DNA of 42,481 nt from Leidyana gryllorum EB-2025a (GCA_048772705.1 JBLWGC010000105.1:1-42481); one strand, 5' to 3'; shown: positions 28,872 to 37,291, numbered from the stretch's first letter. The notes: generated by a model not told the origin, from the sequence alone. Numbers and translations: made by a program.

Positions 28872-28928
28872 TGCACGTGGCGGGATCCAAACAAACTTAC
28901 ATCTTTGAAGAGTCGCAGACCACAAGTG
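28872..28928 (-). pseudogene. tRNA-Gly (TCC) pseudogene
   Basis: Inverted copy of 18888. Confidence 0.58.
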
Positions 28929-28973
28929 CCATTGGGAGAGCAGCGCAGTCAGTGTTTAGTGTGCCTCTGAAAC

Positions 28974-29046
28974 CGGTCCTGGCAGGTTTCGAACCTGCGA
29001 CTTTGTGGTTAACAGCCACACGCTCTGCCGACTGAGCTACAAGACC
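28974..29046 (-). tRNA. tRNA-Asn-GTT: tRNA-Asn (GTT)
   Basis: Consensus Asn with GAGCG in the D arm. Confidence 0.95.
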
Positions 29047-29163
29047 CAGCTACAATGTTTGAGAGGATAATATAGAGACCCTCCTCTTTCTAGCGCAGGA
29101 TTCTGCAACCCTTTGTGGTCAGGAATGTTGGTTTAACATCTTCCAGCGTTTCATCTCAACTTC

Positions 29164-29235
29164 ACGGCACGCGCGAATTTGAACCACGGACTTGCTGATC
29201 TGCAGTCAACTGCTCTACCACTGAGTTACGTACCC
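29164..29235 (-). tRNA. tRNA-Cys-GCA: tRNA-Cys (GCA)
   Basis: GGGTACG acceptor, loop CTGCAGA; A box TAACTCAGTGG, T arm GTGGTTCAAATTCGC weaker than 17385. Confidence 0.82.
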
Positions 29236-29331
29236 ACGAGCTGCCTCTCATACTCGCTCAACTTGACCCTGTCTTCTCATTCGAAGCAAAACGGCCGTTA
29301 TTGTGTACGAGCTCCAACAACAAGGTGTTAC

Positions 29332-29390
29332 GCATCTGTCTAGTGGAAGAGTCTCTCGCTGCCATCGAGATAACCCGTGGTTCCGATTCC
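29332..29390 (+). pseudogene. tRNA-Gly (GCC), 3' truncated
   Basis: GCATCTGTCTAGTGGAAGAG (deletion in the acceptor/D region), loop CTGCCAT, B box GGTTCCGATTCC; ends before the 3' acceptor and abuts elongator Met. Confidence 0.65.
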
Positions 29391-29395
29391 AACCG

Positions 29396-29468
29396 TGGGA
29401 GTGGAGAGGATCGAACTCTCGACTTCAGGATTATGAGACCTACGCGCTACCGACTGCGCTACACTCCC
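29396..29468 (-). tRNA. tRNA-Met-CAT: Elongator tRNA-Met (CAT)
   Basis: GGGAGTG/CACTCCC, loop CTCATAA, T arm GAGAGTTCGATCCTCTC perfectly paired: the best elongator Met in the window. D arm GTAGCGCG. Confidence 0.94.
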
Positions 29469-29601
29469 CAATGGAACTTCTCTCGATGTATCTCCTCCTG
29501 TCAGAAGGGTGCACGGGGATGCTGTCCACAACCAGGACAGCCAGCTGAGACAAAAAATGAGTTGCAGCAATTGTGAGGGGCTGGAACCCGACCACTCGCC
29601 C

Positions 29602-29674
29602 AGACGCTACTGGGACTCGAACCCTGAATCCCAGGTTCCGTAGACCGATGCCATATCCATTAGGCCATAGCGCC
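29602..29674 (-). tRNA. tRNA-Arg-ACG: tRNA-Arg (ACG)
   Basis: Loop CTACGGA; T arm AGGGTTCGAGTCCCAG with one mismatch. Confidence 0.9.
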
Positions 29675-29746
29675 AATCAACGGAGCCGTCGAATGAAAGT
29701 GTGTATCCATCAAGAGAAAGTTCCATTAGAGACACCGGAGACATAT

Positions 29747-29818
29747 TGGGCGAGCCAGGAATCGAGCCTGGGTTTGCACGGCCACAACGTGCTGTCCTAG
29801 CCACTAGACGACTCGGAC
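29747..29818 (-). tRNA. tRNA-His-GTG: tRNA-His (GTG), 3' acceptor altered
   Basis: Body as 28347, but 3' end CTCGCCC mispairs with GTCCGAG at pairs 2:71 and 3:70. Confidence 0.78.
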
Positions 29819-29889
29819 ACATCTTTGGGCGAGGCTGTAGAGGTAGCGAAGCACCGATTAGGATGGGATGGAACAGGAGCGTCAGACGA

Positions 29890-30462
29890 ACTACGTTGTA
29901 AGAAGTGTTGTAGTTCGTGTTTGCCTGATGGTCAACTTCCTATCGGGTGGCCAAATTCGACTTGGTGGAATTTCCAATCGAATTAACATCCATCTGGATA
30001 CTTCCCTACATATTTGGCACTTATATAGGGGCATGTATAAGATGGTGAAAAGGCATTATTAACGAACGTAAAGCAACTGCTACTAAAGCGTAAAGGCTAA
30101 TGCACCCTAGTGGTCTGAACTCTCTGCGACAGTGTAACTGTGCAGACACTCGCATGAATGATCAGAGTGTGGTGTCGGGGAGAACTACCGTGTGTGTCCA
30201 GCGCGAGGCTCCGCAAGAGTGCGAGCGACTGGCACATGGGTGGAGTGAGAGAGACACCAGAGTGAGAGACACACGCAAGCAAAGTTGGCTAAGTCAGAGT
30301 TGGACTAGGCAAGAGGCGGCCTACGATAACTTTTGCACTTGGTACAACAAGTCGTAGTTGTATCGACAAAAGTTAGCCGGGTGCCACGTGCACGGCGGGC
30401 TGTCCCGCGCGCATCGTGGGGGCATGCTGGGATGAAGTCGCAGGTTGTCCTGACTACAACGC
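29890..30462. mobile_element. Unique non-tRNA insert, possible solo LTR or small element
   Basis: The only long stretch with no array similarity. Begins near TGTTGTAGT (about 29907) and ends near ACTACAAC (30462), an 8-base inverted match; TGTTG...CAAC ends are reminiscent of Copia LTRs. Has CTTATATAGG near 30020, a purine-rich GAGAGACACC tract, and AACTTTTG/CAAAAGTT inverted arms near 30330-30370. No clear target-site duplication, and the flanks come from two different array units. A fossil LTR, a MITE or unrelated host DNA are all possible. Confidence 0.35.
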
Positions 30463-30463
30463 C

Positions 30464-30543
30464 TGACAAGAGTGGGATTCGAACCCACGCCCTTTCGGAC
30501 TGCGGCCTGAACACAGCGCCTTGGACCACTCGGCCATCTTGCC
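30464..30543 (-). tRNA. tRNA-Leu-CAG: tRNA-Leu (CAG)
   Basis: Consensus Leu-CAG immediately right of the unique insert. Confidence 0.94.
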
Positions 30544-30637
30544 GAAATGTTGTTGGCTCGCCGCCCCACGCGTTTTCTATCCGTGGAATCTCAAAATGGA
30601 AGAACTTCTGGGGTTGGAGGCCGGCGTATCCAGAGCG

Positions 30638-30708
30638 TCCGAGATAGTATAGCGGTTAGGATTTCCGCCTATCACGCGGAAGACCAGGGTCGATTCCCGG
30701 TCTCGGAG
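30638..30708 (+). tRNA. tRNA with Asp body and anticodon ATC
   Basis: Acceptor and anticodon stem are Asp consensus, but loop CTATCAC gives ATC instead of GTC. A34 is not normally used in the Asp two-codon box because inosine would also read GAA (Glu). The T loop lacks one base (CAGGGTCGATTCCCGG), damaging the B box, so it may be silent. Confidence 0.68.
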
Positions 30709-30761
30709 CACAGTTCGTTTTTCCGCTTCAAATTTCGTGGTGCTCAGATAAAGTTTCGAGC

Positions 30762-30834
30762 TACAGCCACCGAGGATCGAACTCGGGACCTTCTGCGTGT
30801 GAAGCAGACGTCGTAACCACTAGACCATGGCTGC
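30762..30834 (-). tRNA. tRNA-Val-CAC: tRNA-Val (CAC)
   Basis: Consensus Val body, loop TTCACAC. Confidence 0.93.
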
Positions 30835-30954
30835 GCGGAGCTTTCGGACTGTGAAAGGGGCGTGTGTCTCTGGAAACAGGTATCTGATGAGGGGCGAAAA
30901 CCACGCAATGCTATGAGGTCTGCACAGCGGGCGACTAGCTCAACAAGATATTAT

Positions 30955-31025
30955 GCATCTGTGGTCTAGTGGTAGAATGTCTCGTTGCCATCGAGACGAC
31001 CCGGGTTCGATTCCCGGCAGATGCA
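30955..31025 (+). tRNA. tRNA-Gly-GCC: tRNA-Gly (GCC)
   Basis: Consensus gene. The flank GGGCGACTAGCTCAACA just upstream is a 17-base Ala 5' fragment, marking a junction. Confidence 0.94.
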
Positions 31026-31101
31026 GAAGGCACAGTTGGTTTTCCCACCATTCCAGGGATTCACGCTTGAGTTGGTGTCTGACCCCTCCGATCACATCGC
31101 A

Positions 31102-31183
31102 CGACAACTGCTGGATCTGCACCAGCCCGGCCCAGGCCCTGTAGAGATCAAATCTTCTCCCCTTCCCCACTCGGGCAAGTTGG
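31102..31183 (-). tRNA. tRNA-Ser-TGA: tRNA-Ser (TGA), divergent
   Basis: Loop TTTGATC (TGA), B box GGTGCAGATCC without CGA, A box region GTGGGGAAGGGG. Probably a pseudogene related to 4461. Confidence 0.5.
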
Positions 31184-31281
31184 CAACTGTCGAACTTAGT
31201 AACAGATTCCATCCGTATTCGTCGTAGAATGTTGGGGCTTCTTCGGGTCGAGGGCAACTCTGTATCACAGATCCACTGCCT

Positions 31282-31355
31282 TGGTCACGCCCGGGCTCGA
31301 ACCGGGGACCTTGAGCTTATTAGGCTCACGCTCTAACCGACTGAGCTACGCGACC
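31282..31355 (-). tRNA. tRNA-Ile-AAT: tRNA-Ile (AAT)
   Basis: Consensus Ile, same as 2949. Confidence 0.94.
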
Positions 31356-31474
31356 GCCTCCGACGACAGATGGCACCGATTCACTTACTTGATGCCTCTG
31401 CGTCGCCACTGCAATCCTTATCATGTACTGCTGGTGTTTTGAGCCCAGCCGCCTACTCCGATGATCGCAGCACA

Positions 31475-31556
31475 CGACAACTGCTGGATTCGAACCAGCG
31501 CGGGCCAGGCCCAGTAGATTTCTAGTCTATCCCCTTAACCACTCGGGCAAGTTGCC
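31475..31556 (-). tRNA. tRNA-Ser-AGA: tRNA-Ser (AGA)
   Basis: Loop CTAGAAA; stem ATAGA/TCTAC has one A-C at the base. T arm perfect. Confidence 0.9.
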
Positions 31557-31615
31557 ACCTGTCGAATTCGACATGTCGCGGAAGTGACCAAATACCCCCA
31601 TGTTCAGCCTGCCCT

Positions 31616-31687
31616 GCGGCATTGATAGATGTCTAAACTGACCTCTCGCGTGCAAAGTCACCGCTTTACCACTTGAGATAGCCGCCC
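31616..31687 (-). pseudogene. Ala(TGC)-like tRNA remnant without B box
   Basis: As 12738: loop TTTGCAC, AAGCGGTGAC. Confidence 0.5.
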
Positions 31688-31773
31688 ACCCGCCAAACCT
31701 AGGTGAACTTCCAATCTGAGACCGAGTCACACTTCTCTGGCGCCTCATTCGTCAGTGCAACTATTGTGACTCG

Positions 31774-31846
31774 TCCACTGTAGTCTAAGTGGCTAGGATA
31801 TGCGGCTCTCACCCGCACGATCCGGGTTCCAGTCCCGGCAGTGGAA
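31774..31846 (+). tRNA. tRNA-Glu-CTC: tRNA-Glu (CTC)
   Basis: Loop CTCTCAC; T loop TTCCAGT (TTCAAGT in others). Confidence 0.9.
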
Positions 31847-31900
31847 CTCCAGCTGAGTGTGCTTGTAGGCAACAGTTCTTACTCCCAGCGAAAAGATGCT

Positions 31901-31973
31901 CACCGCCCGCGGGGCTCGAACCCGCGACTGCAAGATTAAGAGTCTTGCGCTCAACCGACTGAGCTAGGGCGGC
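31901..31973 (-). tRNA. tRNA-Lys-CTT: tRNA-Lys (CTT)
   Basis: Consensus Lys, loop CTCTTAA, D arm GTCGGTTGAGCG. Confidence 0.93.
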
Positions 31974-32049
31974 AGGAATGCAAGGACACAAAACCCGATA
32001 GCCCGACATCTTAAGTGGCTTTGGTACCCACCAGCCTCACTTGAAGATT

Positions 32050-32122
32050 GTCCGGGTCGTCTAGGTGCTTACAACAGCAAGTTGTGGCCGTGCATACCCA
32101 GGCCCGAATCCTGGCTTGGATA
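32050..32122 (+). tRNA. tRNA-His-GTG: tRNA-His (GTG), divergent
   Basis: GTCCGGG/CTTGGAT with G:U pairs, loop TTGTGGC, D loop GGTGCTTACAACAG. B box GGCCCGAATCC. Confidence 0.68.
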
Positions 32123-32241
32123 GTATGTCCCCGATGTCTCGAATGGGAGATGTGGGTGAAGTCTGTCCAGACCCACCATCGAGCGTAGCTGCCCATGTCG
32201 TCTTGATCGCTACACACTTCCATTTGACGGCTCCGCTAGTC

Positions 32242-32314
32242 GGCGCTATGGCCTAATGGATATGGCATCGGTCTACGGAACCGGGGATTCCGGGTTCGAG
32301 TCCCAGTAGCGTCT
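32242..32314 (+). tRNA. tRNA-Arg-ACG: tRNA-Arg (ACG)
   Basis: GGCGCTA/TAGCGTC, loop CTACGGA, B box GGTTCGAGTCC. Confidence 0.92.
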
Positions 32315-32414
32315 GGGCGAATGCCCGGGTTGCAGCCTGTTGAGTCAACAACTCAGATCCTGTCTTAGCTGTTCCGGATGGGTCGAGTGCCGTGTTGCGC
32401 AACAACTATCAGAC

Positions 32415-32486
32415 GGGCTGTTCTGGGAATCGAACCCAGGACTTCTTCCACCCGAAGGAAGAATCATACCACTAGACCAAACAGCC
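32415..32486 (-). tRNA. tRNA-Pro-CGG: tRNA-Pro (CGG)
   Basis: Consensus Pro-CGG. Confidence 0.95.
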
Positions 32487-32606
32487 ACCTTGTCGGTGGT
32501 TCAACCCGCTGGGTACAGTCGAGAGACTCGTCTCACTATGTGAGGCTGGTGGGTACCAAAGCCACTTTAGATGTCAGGCTATCGGGTTTTGTGTCCTTGC
32601 TTTCCT

Positions 32607-32679
32607 GCCGCCCTAGCTCAGTCGGTAGAGCGCAAGACTCTTAATCTTGCAGTCGCGGGTTCGAGCCCCGCGGGCGGTG
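32607..32679 (+). tRNA. tRNA-Lys-CTT: tRNA-Lys (CTT)
   Basis: Consensus Lys-CTT, all stems paired. Confidence 0.95.
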
Positions 32680-32731
32680 TGGATCTATATTTCCTGGAAG
32701 TAAGAATGGAACTGTTGCCTGCAAGCACACT

Positions 32732-32804
32732 CTCCACTGCCGGGACTTGAACCCGGATCGTGCGGGTGAGAGCCGCATATCCTAGCCACTTAGACTACAG
32801 TGGA
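32732..32804 (-). tRNA. tRNA-Glu-CTC: tRNA-Glu (CTC)
   Basis: Consensus body, discriminator base G instead of A. Confidence 0.92.
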
Positions 32805-32922
32805 CAACTCCCTCAGCTGCAGCTTTAGCCGAGAGCCGTACCCTCTTGACAAGACGTGATTGCAGAATCCTGCGGTAGAATAAGGGAGGATCTCTATACT
32901 AACCTCTGAAACATTGTAGCTG

Positions 32923-32995
32923 GGTCTTGTAGCTCAGTCGGCAGAGCGTGTGGCTGTTAACCACAAAGTCGCAGGTTCGAAACCTGCCAGGACCG
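32923..32995 (+). tRNA. tRNA-Asn-GTT: tRNA-Asn (GTT)
   Basis: Consensus Asn. Confidence 0.95.
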
Positions 32996-33022
32996 GGTTA
33001 TGCGGCACCGTACTCTCTAGAC

Positions 33023-33058
33023 GGCACTTGTGCTCTTGGAACCCCTTTCCAAGGTCGT
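33023..33058 (+). pseudogene. tRNA-Gly (TCC) fragment
   Basis: CGGCACTTGTGCTCTTGGAA then CCCCTTTCCAAGGTCGTC; same kind of remnant as 14889. Confidence 0.5.
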
Positions 33059-33182
33059 CGACTTAGCCGAAATGCGATTCTCTAGATGTTAGTTGCCGTG
33101 ACTGCCCTACCGAGGTGGGCTAACGAGGTGGCTGTGTTGGTTCTGAGGGCAACTTGTCCCGTCGGGTAACCGACGACCAAGA

Positions 33183-33254
33183 GGGCTGTTCTGGGAATCG
33201 AACCCAGGACTCCTTCCACCCTAAGGAAGGATCATACCACTAGACCAAACAGCC
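33183..33254 (-). tRNA. tRNA-Pro-AGG: tRNA-Pro (AGG)
   Basis: Loop TTAGGGT, all stems perfect. Confidence 0.95.
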
Positions 33255-33401
33255 GACTGATCGGTGGTGCAAATTGCTGGTAGAGTCGGGAGACTGGTCA
33301 TAACATGTCAAGAACCACTAAATGCTATGGGGTGTGCAGGGTTACAGGCTGGCAAAGTCAGGCGCCACATTGAGGCCGACCCGCGTGCATACTCAGACCT
33401 T

Positions 33402-33421
33402 GAGCACTCGGGCCAGTTGCC
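33402..33421 (-). pseudogene. tRNA-Ser 5' fragment
   Basis: GGCAACTGGCCCGAGTGCTC: acceptor and A box only. Confidence 0.5.
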
Positions 33422-33529
33422 ATCTGTCGAGCTCGGCATTTTGCGGCCAGCGGCTTCACATACGGTTTGGCAAGACTGGCTCGCACATGCGGTGGGTCAC
33501 TCATCTTCACCGCGCTCCATGACTTTCTC

Positions 33530-33601
33530 GCGCGTAGGAAGCTCAGTTAGAGAGCGCTAGACAAGACTTGGAAGTTCCGTGTTCGATCCGCCGGCGAGGC
33601 A
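33530..33601 (+). pseudogene. tRNA-Phe pseudogene
   Basis: GGAAGCTCAGTTAGAGAGCG, T arm CCGTGTTCGATCCGCCGG and end CGAGGC are Phe-like; the anticodon arm GCTAGACAAGACTTGG lost GAA. Confidence 0.6.
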
Positions 33602-33766
33602 AAGAGGTCGTCACATCGAGTATCAGAATGCGCCGCGTCCGTGCCGCCCCGAGGTTGCCAGCGACATGTCTTACCCGCTGCACTTTTTAACAACGGTTTG
33701 GGGGAGGTTTTGAGATCAAATACTCCTTTCACCCAACCAGTATCGAGATGACCGAAGCTTATCCAT

Positions 33767-33839
33767 GGTGCAGTGGCCTGATGGATAGGGCATCGGTCTT
33801 CGGAACCGGGAGTTGTGGGTTCGAGTCCCATCCGCACCA
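33767..33839 (+). tRNA. tRNA-Arg-TCG: tRNA-Arg (TCG)
   Basis: GGTGCAG/CCGCACC (one weak pair), loop CTTCGGA, D arm CCTGATGGAT. Confidence 0.9.
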
Positions 33840-33920
33840 CAGCCTCTCACTCGGAATCCGTTCCGTTTTGGCCGAGGCAAGCTTGCTAGCTGTATGGGGA
33901 GCCACTGCCGCCCATGTCGA

Positions 33921-33987
33921 GTTGAAGTGCTAGTGGTATATTCTTCCCTCGCCTGGGGGAGTGTTCGATTCGATTCCCGAACAGTCC
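33921..33987 (+). pseudogene. Pro-derived tRNA remnant
   Basis: Same family as 1185; loop region TTCCCTCGCCTGGGGG. Confidence 0.58.
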
Positions 33988-34062
33988 GTTTTTTGTAGGT
34001 TGCAGACAGCTCGACGCAGAAATCGCCCGAATCTCTCGGGGTGCTGCGGCTCTTTCGCAATT

Positions 34063-34132
34063 GCACTTGTGGTCTAAGGGTAAGATGCGACCCTTCCAAG
34101 GTCGTAACCCGGGTTCGAGTCCCGGCAGTGCA
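34063..34132 (+). tRNA. tRNA-Gly-TCC: tRNA-Gly (TCC), one base short
   Basis: Consensus except the 3' acceptor CAGTGC for CAGGTGC. Confidence 0.8.
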
Positions 34133-34196
34133 GCCGTATGTAGCTTGAACGACGGTCTATCAGTGAACTTAGGGGACCGACTGCCTATTCAACGGC

Positions 34197-34276
34197 TGAC
34201 AATAGTGGGATTCGAACCAACGCCCATTCGGACCGCGGCTTGCGCACGTGCCCTCAGACCACTCGGCCATGTTGCC
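34197..34276 (-). pseudogene. Leu-like tRNA pseudogene
   Basis: Homologue of 1476. T loop kept (GGTTCGAATCC), but the anticodon region GTGCGCAAGCCGCGG has a deletion and the 5' acceptor mispairs. Confidence 0.55.
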
Positions 34277-34368
34277 AGCTCGGTGACGCTCCCGCCAACC
34301 ACGCGTTTCCTCTCTGTGGAAGCAGATCCGGGGTGCTCCGCGGTGCCAAACTCGAGTTCCGGTAAGAT

Positions 34369-34418
34369 TGGACGACCTGGGTACCGACCCATGCGCAGCG
34401 AGCGCTTTACCGTTCGGG
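34369..34418 (-). pseudogene. tRNA-Ala remnant
   Basis: As 1649, ending CCGAACGGTAAAGCG. Confidence 0.55.
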
Positions 34419-34419
34419 C

Positions 34420-34499
34420 TGACAAGAGTGGGATTCGAACCCACGCCCTTTCGGACTGCGGCCTGAACACAGCGCCTTAGACCACTCGGCCATCTTGCC
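34420..34499 (-). tRNA. tRNA-Leu-CAG: tRNA-Leu (CAG)
   Basis: Consensus Leu-CAG. Confidence 0.94.
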
Positions 34500-34591
34500 G
34501 CAGTCTTGTTGGTTCGTCGCTCCACGCGGTTTTTTGTCCGTGAGCCGAAATAGAAAGACTTCTGGGATTGGCGACCGGCGTGTTCCGGGCG

Positions 34592-34663
34592 TCCGAGTTA
34601 GTATAGTGGTTAGTGTCGCCGCCTGCCACGCGGAACACCCGGGATCGATTCCCGGTCTCGAAA
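34592..34663 (+). tRNA. tRNA with Asp body but Gly anticodon GCC
   Basis: Duplicate of the Asp gene at 17919; loop CTGCCAC instead of CTGTCAC turns GTC into GCC (Gly). Stem GCCGC/GCGGA has a new mismatch at the base and variable ACACC for AGACC. T arm intact. Confidence 0.72.
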
Positions 34664-34718
34664 CGCAGGTGGTTTTGCCAAAGATTCTCTCCTTTGGTTC
34701 TCGCTGAAAGTTGCGAGC

Positions 34719-34791
34719 TACAGCCACCGAGGATCGAACTCGGGACCTTCTGCGTGCAAAGCAGACGTCGTAACCACTAGACCATTGCTGC
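34719..34791 (-). tRNA. tRNA with Val body but Ala anticodon TGC
   Basis: Copy of 18046, loop TTTGCAC, T arm CCGAGTTCGATCCTCGG. Confidence 0.78.
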
Positions 34792-34855
34792 ACGGATGGT
34801 CCCCGCAGCCCAAGAGAAGTGGCGAAATTTGAAGGAGTACGGAGGACCAGTGCCA

Positions 34856-34927
34856 AGGTCGCGCCGGGAATCGAACCCAGGTCGGGAGATTCAAAGTCTC
34901 CAGTGCTAACCACTACACCACGCAACC
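34856..34927 (-). tRNA. tRNA-Gln-TTG: tRNA-Gln (TTG)
   Basis: Copy of 18183. Confidence 0.93.
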
Positions 34928-35002
34928 GGTTCAGCCCATCCCAAAAGAGGCGGTAGAGCCATCCGGACTAGCGCTCCGTCAACTGGACACATGCAACACG
35001 CG

Positions 35003-35040
35003 ACTGGCAGGTTCCAAACCTGCGACTTCGTGGCTACGAT
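35003..35040 (-). pseudogene. Asn-derived remnant
   Basis: Copy of 18330 lacking 20 bases. Confidence 0.5.
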
Positions 35041-35085
35041 GATTGGAGTTGCGATAAGCTTGCAGGTGCTCATTCGATGCAGTCG

Positions 35086-35157
35086 AGCCTTCTGCCGGAA
35101 TCGAACCGGCGACCTTTCGCTTACTAAGCGAATGCTCTGCCCCTAAGCTAAGAAGGC
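35086..35157 (-). tRNA. tRNA-Thr-AGT: tRNA-Thr (AGT)
   Basis: Copy of 18433. Confidence 0.95.
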
Positions 35158-35233
35158 AATGCAAGCCAAGGATCACGAATCAGTCACTATTGACGGAGGT
35201 TACTGGAGCACTTTGCTCGAATGGTCCAATGAC

Positions 35234-35306
35234 TTCCACTGCCGGGACTTGAACCCGGATCGTGCGGGTGAAAGCCGCATATCCTAGCCACTTAGACTAC
35301 AGTGGA
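35234..35306 (-). tRNA. tRNA-Glu-TTC: tRNA-Glu (TTC)
   Basis: Copy of 18581. Confidence 0.95.
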
Positions 35307-35423
35307 CAACTCAATCAGCTGCAGCTTTAGCCAAGAGCTGTACCCTCTTGACAAGACGTGATTGCAGAATCCTGCGGTAGAAAAAGGAGGATCTCTATAC
35401 TAACCTCTGAACCATTGTAGCTG

Positions 35424-35496
35424 GGTCTTGTAGCTCAGTCGGCAGAACGTGTGGCTGTTAACCACAAAGTCGCAGGTTCGAAACCTGCCAGGACCG
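35424..35496 (+). tRNA. tRNA-Asn-GTT: tRNA-Asn (GTT)
   Basis: Copy of 18771 with the same GAACG D arm. Confidence 0.92.
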
Positions 35497-35540
35497 GTTT
35501 CAGAGGCACACTAAACACTGACTGCGCTGCTCTCCCAATG

Positions 35541-35598
35541 GCACTTGTGGTCTGCGACCCTTCAAAGATGTAAGTTTGTTTGGATCCCCCCACCTGCA
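35541..35598 (+). pseudogene. tRNA-Gly (TCC) pseudogene
   Basis: Copy of 18888. Confidence 0.58.
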
Positions 35599-35611
35599 GC
35601 CGTACGTACTT

Positions 35612-35684
35612 TGGACGACCTGGGTATCAATCCCAATACCTCTCGCATGCGAAGCGAGCGCTCTACCATCTGAGCTAGCCGCCC
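35612..35684 (-). tRNA. tRNA-Ala-CGC: tRNA-Ala (CGC)
   Basis: Copy of 18959. Confidence 0.86.
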
Positions 35685-35752
35685 ATCCGCTCATCCGCTC
35701 TACATGGAAGACCTATTGCATCCAGTGGCTGACCGAGGGCCGATACAACGGC

Positions 35753-35832
35753 TGACAAGAGTGGGATCCGAACCCACGCCCTTTCGGACGGCGGCCTTAA
35801 GACAGCGCCTTGGACCACTCGGCCATCTTGCC
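35753..35832 (-). tRNA. tRNA-Leu-AAG: tRNA-Leu (AAG), divergent
   Basis: Copy of 19100 with the same stem mismatches. Confidence 0.7.
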
Positions 35833-35974
35833 GGAGTGTTCTTGGCTCGCCACTTTACACGTTTTCTGTTCGCGAAGTCTCGAGAAGGGAGGCTTTTGGG
35901 GTTGAAGATGTCGTTCTGGGTGCGGTGTACCGCCCCGAAGTACTATCACGGCCCGCGGTGCTTACATTACAACC

Positions 35975-36030
35975 CATCTGATTGTAGTGGTGGCATCAGA
36001 TATTCGACGGGTAAATGCCGTCCCACCCGG
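35975..36030 (+). pseudogene. tRNA-Tyr 3' remnant
   Basis: Copy of 19322. Confidence 0.55.
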
Positions 36031-36171
36031 AGTTGAGGAGTGGACTTCTTACAACGTAATTCGTCTGAGGCTCCTGTTCCATTCCATACTCCGGTCATCA
36101 ACCCCAAAAGTCCTCCCTTCTCGAGACTTCACAGACAGAAAGCGTGTAAAGTGGCGAGCCAAGGGCGCTCC

Positions 36172-36251
36172 GGCAAGATGGCCCAGTGGTCTAAGGCGCT
36201 GTGTTAAGGCCGCAGTCCGAAAGGGCGTGGGTTCGAATCCCACTCTTGTCA
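36172..36251 (+). tRNA. tRNA-Leu-AAG: tRNA-Leu (AAG)
   Basis: Copy of 19519; A box TGGCCCAGTGG (G to C). Confidence 0.92.
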
Positions 36252-36318
36252 ACCGTTGTATTGTATTGAGTCGTCCCCTCTCTTCACCGATAGACAGGTC
36301 GTTCGAGCTACAAACGGC

Positions 36319-36389
36319 TGCACCTGCCGGGACTCGAACCCGGGTTACGACCTTGGAAGGGTCGCATCTTACCCTTAGACCACAAGTGC
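36319..36389 (-). tRNA. tRNA-Gly-TCC: tRNA-Gly (TCC)
   Basis: Copy of 19666. Confidence 0.95.
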
Positions 36390-36465
36390 AGTTGCGAAAG
36401 ATCTGCAGCACCCCGAGGGACTCGGGCAATTTCTGCTTCCAGCTGTCTGCAACCTACTCAAGAAC

Positions 36466-36530
36466 GGACTGTTCGGGGATCGAATCGAGCACTTCCACAG
36501 ACGAAGGAAACTGATACCACTAGCACTTCA
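36466..36530 (-). pseudogene. Pro-derived tRNA remnant
   Basis: Copy of 19813. Confidence 0.55.
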
Positions 36531-36612
36531 ACTCGACATACGGGGCAGCGGCTCTCATACAGCTAGCAAGCTTGCCTCGGTCGAAACGGAACGTCGTCCG
36601 AGTGAGAGGATA

Positions 36613-36685
36613 TGATGCGGATCGGCCTCGGACCCACAACTCCCGGTTCCGAAGACCGATGCCCTATCCAGTAGGCCACCGCACC
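36613..36685 (-). tRNA. tRNA-Arg-TCG: tRNA-Arg (TCG), T arm altered
   Basis: Copy of 19960. Confidence 0.75.
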
Positions 36686-36793
36686 ATGGAGAGGCTTCGG
36701 TCATCTCGATACTCGTGGGGTGAAAGAAGTCTTCGATCTCAGAACCTCCCCCAAACCGTTGTGAAAAAGTGCCAGCGAGTAAGACATGTCGTC

Positions 36794-36875
36794 GGCAAGG
36801 TGGCCGAGTGGTTAAGGCGGCGGCCTGCTAAGCCGTTGGGTTCTACCCGCGTGAGTTCGAATCTCACCCTTGTCG
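36794..36875 (+). tRNA. tRNA-Ser-GCT: tRNA-Ser (GCT)
   Basis: Copy of 20141, intact. Confidence 0.94.
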
Positions 36876-37066
36876 GTAGCATTCGGGGAGAGCGCATCTG
36901 CTTCAATGATTGAACTGAGGATTTTGGCCGACTCGAATCCAACTCTTTACGCTGGGGGCTGTATACAAAAGCCAGTTACAATACTTCAGAGGTTAGTAGA
37001 GAGACCCGTGTTTCATGTGTCCAGTTGAGGAAGCGCTAGTCCGACTCTTCTGGGATGGGCTGAACC

Positions 37067-37136
37067 GGTTGCGTCCTTGGTGGTTAGCACTCGACACTTT
37101 GGATTTTCCGACCTGGGTCCGACCCCGGCGCGACCC
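37067..37136 (+). pseudogene. tRNA-Gln (TTG) pseudogene
   Basis: Copy of 20414; T loop TCCGACC. Confidence 0.6.
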
Positions 37137-37163
37137 TTGAACTGGGCTGCGGGGACCATCCAT

Positions 37164-37236
37164 GCAGCCATGGTCTAGTGGTTACGACGTCTGCTTAACA
37201 CGCAGAAGGTCCCGAGTTCGATCCTCGGTGGCTGTA
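37164..37236 (+). tRNA. tRNA-Val-AAC: tRNA-Val (AAC)
   Basis: Copy of 20548; a 37-base deletion lies in the spacer just upstream. Confidence 0.95.
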
Positions 37237-37291
37237 GCTCGCAACTTTCAGCGGGCACCAAAAAAGACAATCTTAAGCGAGATCAAGTGTG

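Larger units (their letters stand above)
28646..29046. repeat. Inverted copy of the Asn/Ala/Leu unit of 18771-19179
   Basis: Leu-AAG, Ala-CGC, Gly remnant and Asn occur in the reverse of the order at 18771-19179. The same orientation is seen again at 40408-40824. Confidence 0.85.
31475..32570. repeat. Inverted duplication E, copy 2
   Basis: Mirror image of 15780-16880. A smaller palindrome sits inside and beside it: the flank of Lys at 31901 recurs inverted before Lys at 32607 (GGTACCAAAGCCACTT). Confidence 0.88.

Noticed and set aside
29890-30462. snRNA or 5S rRNA gene in the unique insert
   Set aside because: No recognisable 5S internal control region, Sm site plus flanking stems, or U6-like core; the TATATA motif alone is not enough.
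33260-33530. Additional tRNA between Pro and the Phe remnant
   Set aside because: Only a 20-base Ser fragment and spacer pieces from other units; no cloverleaf can be drawn.
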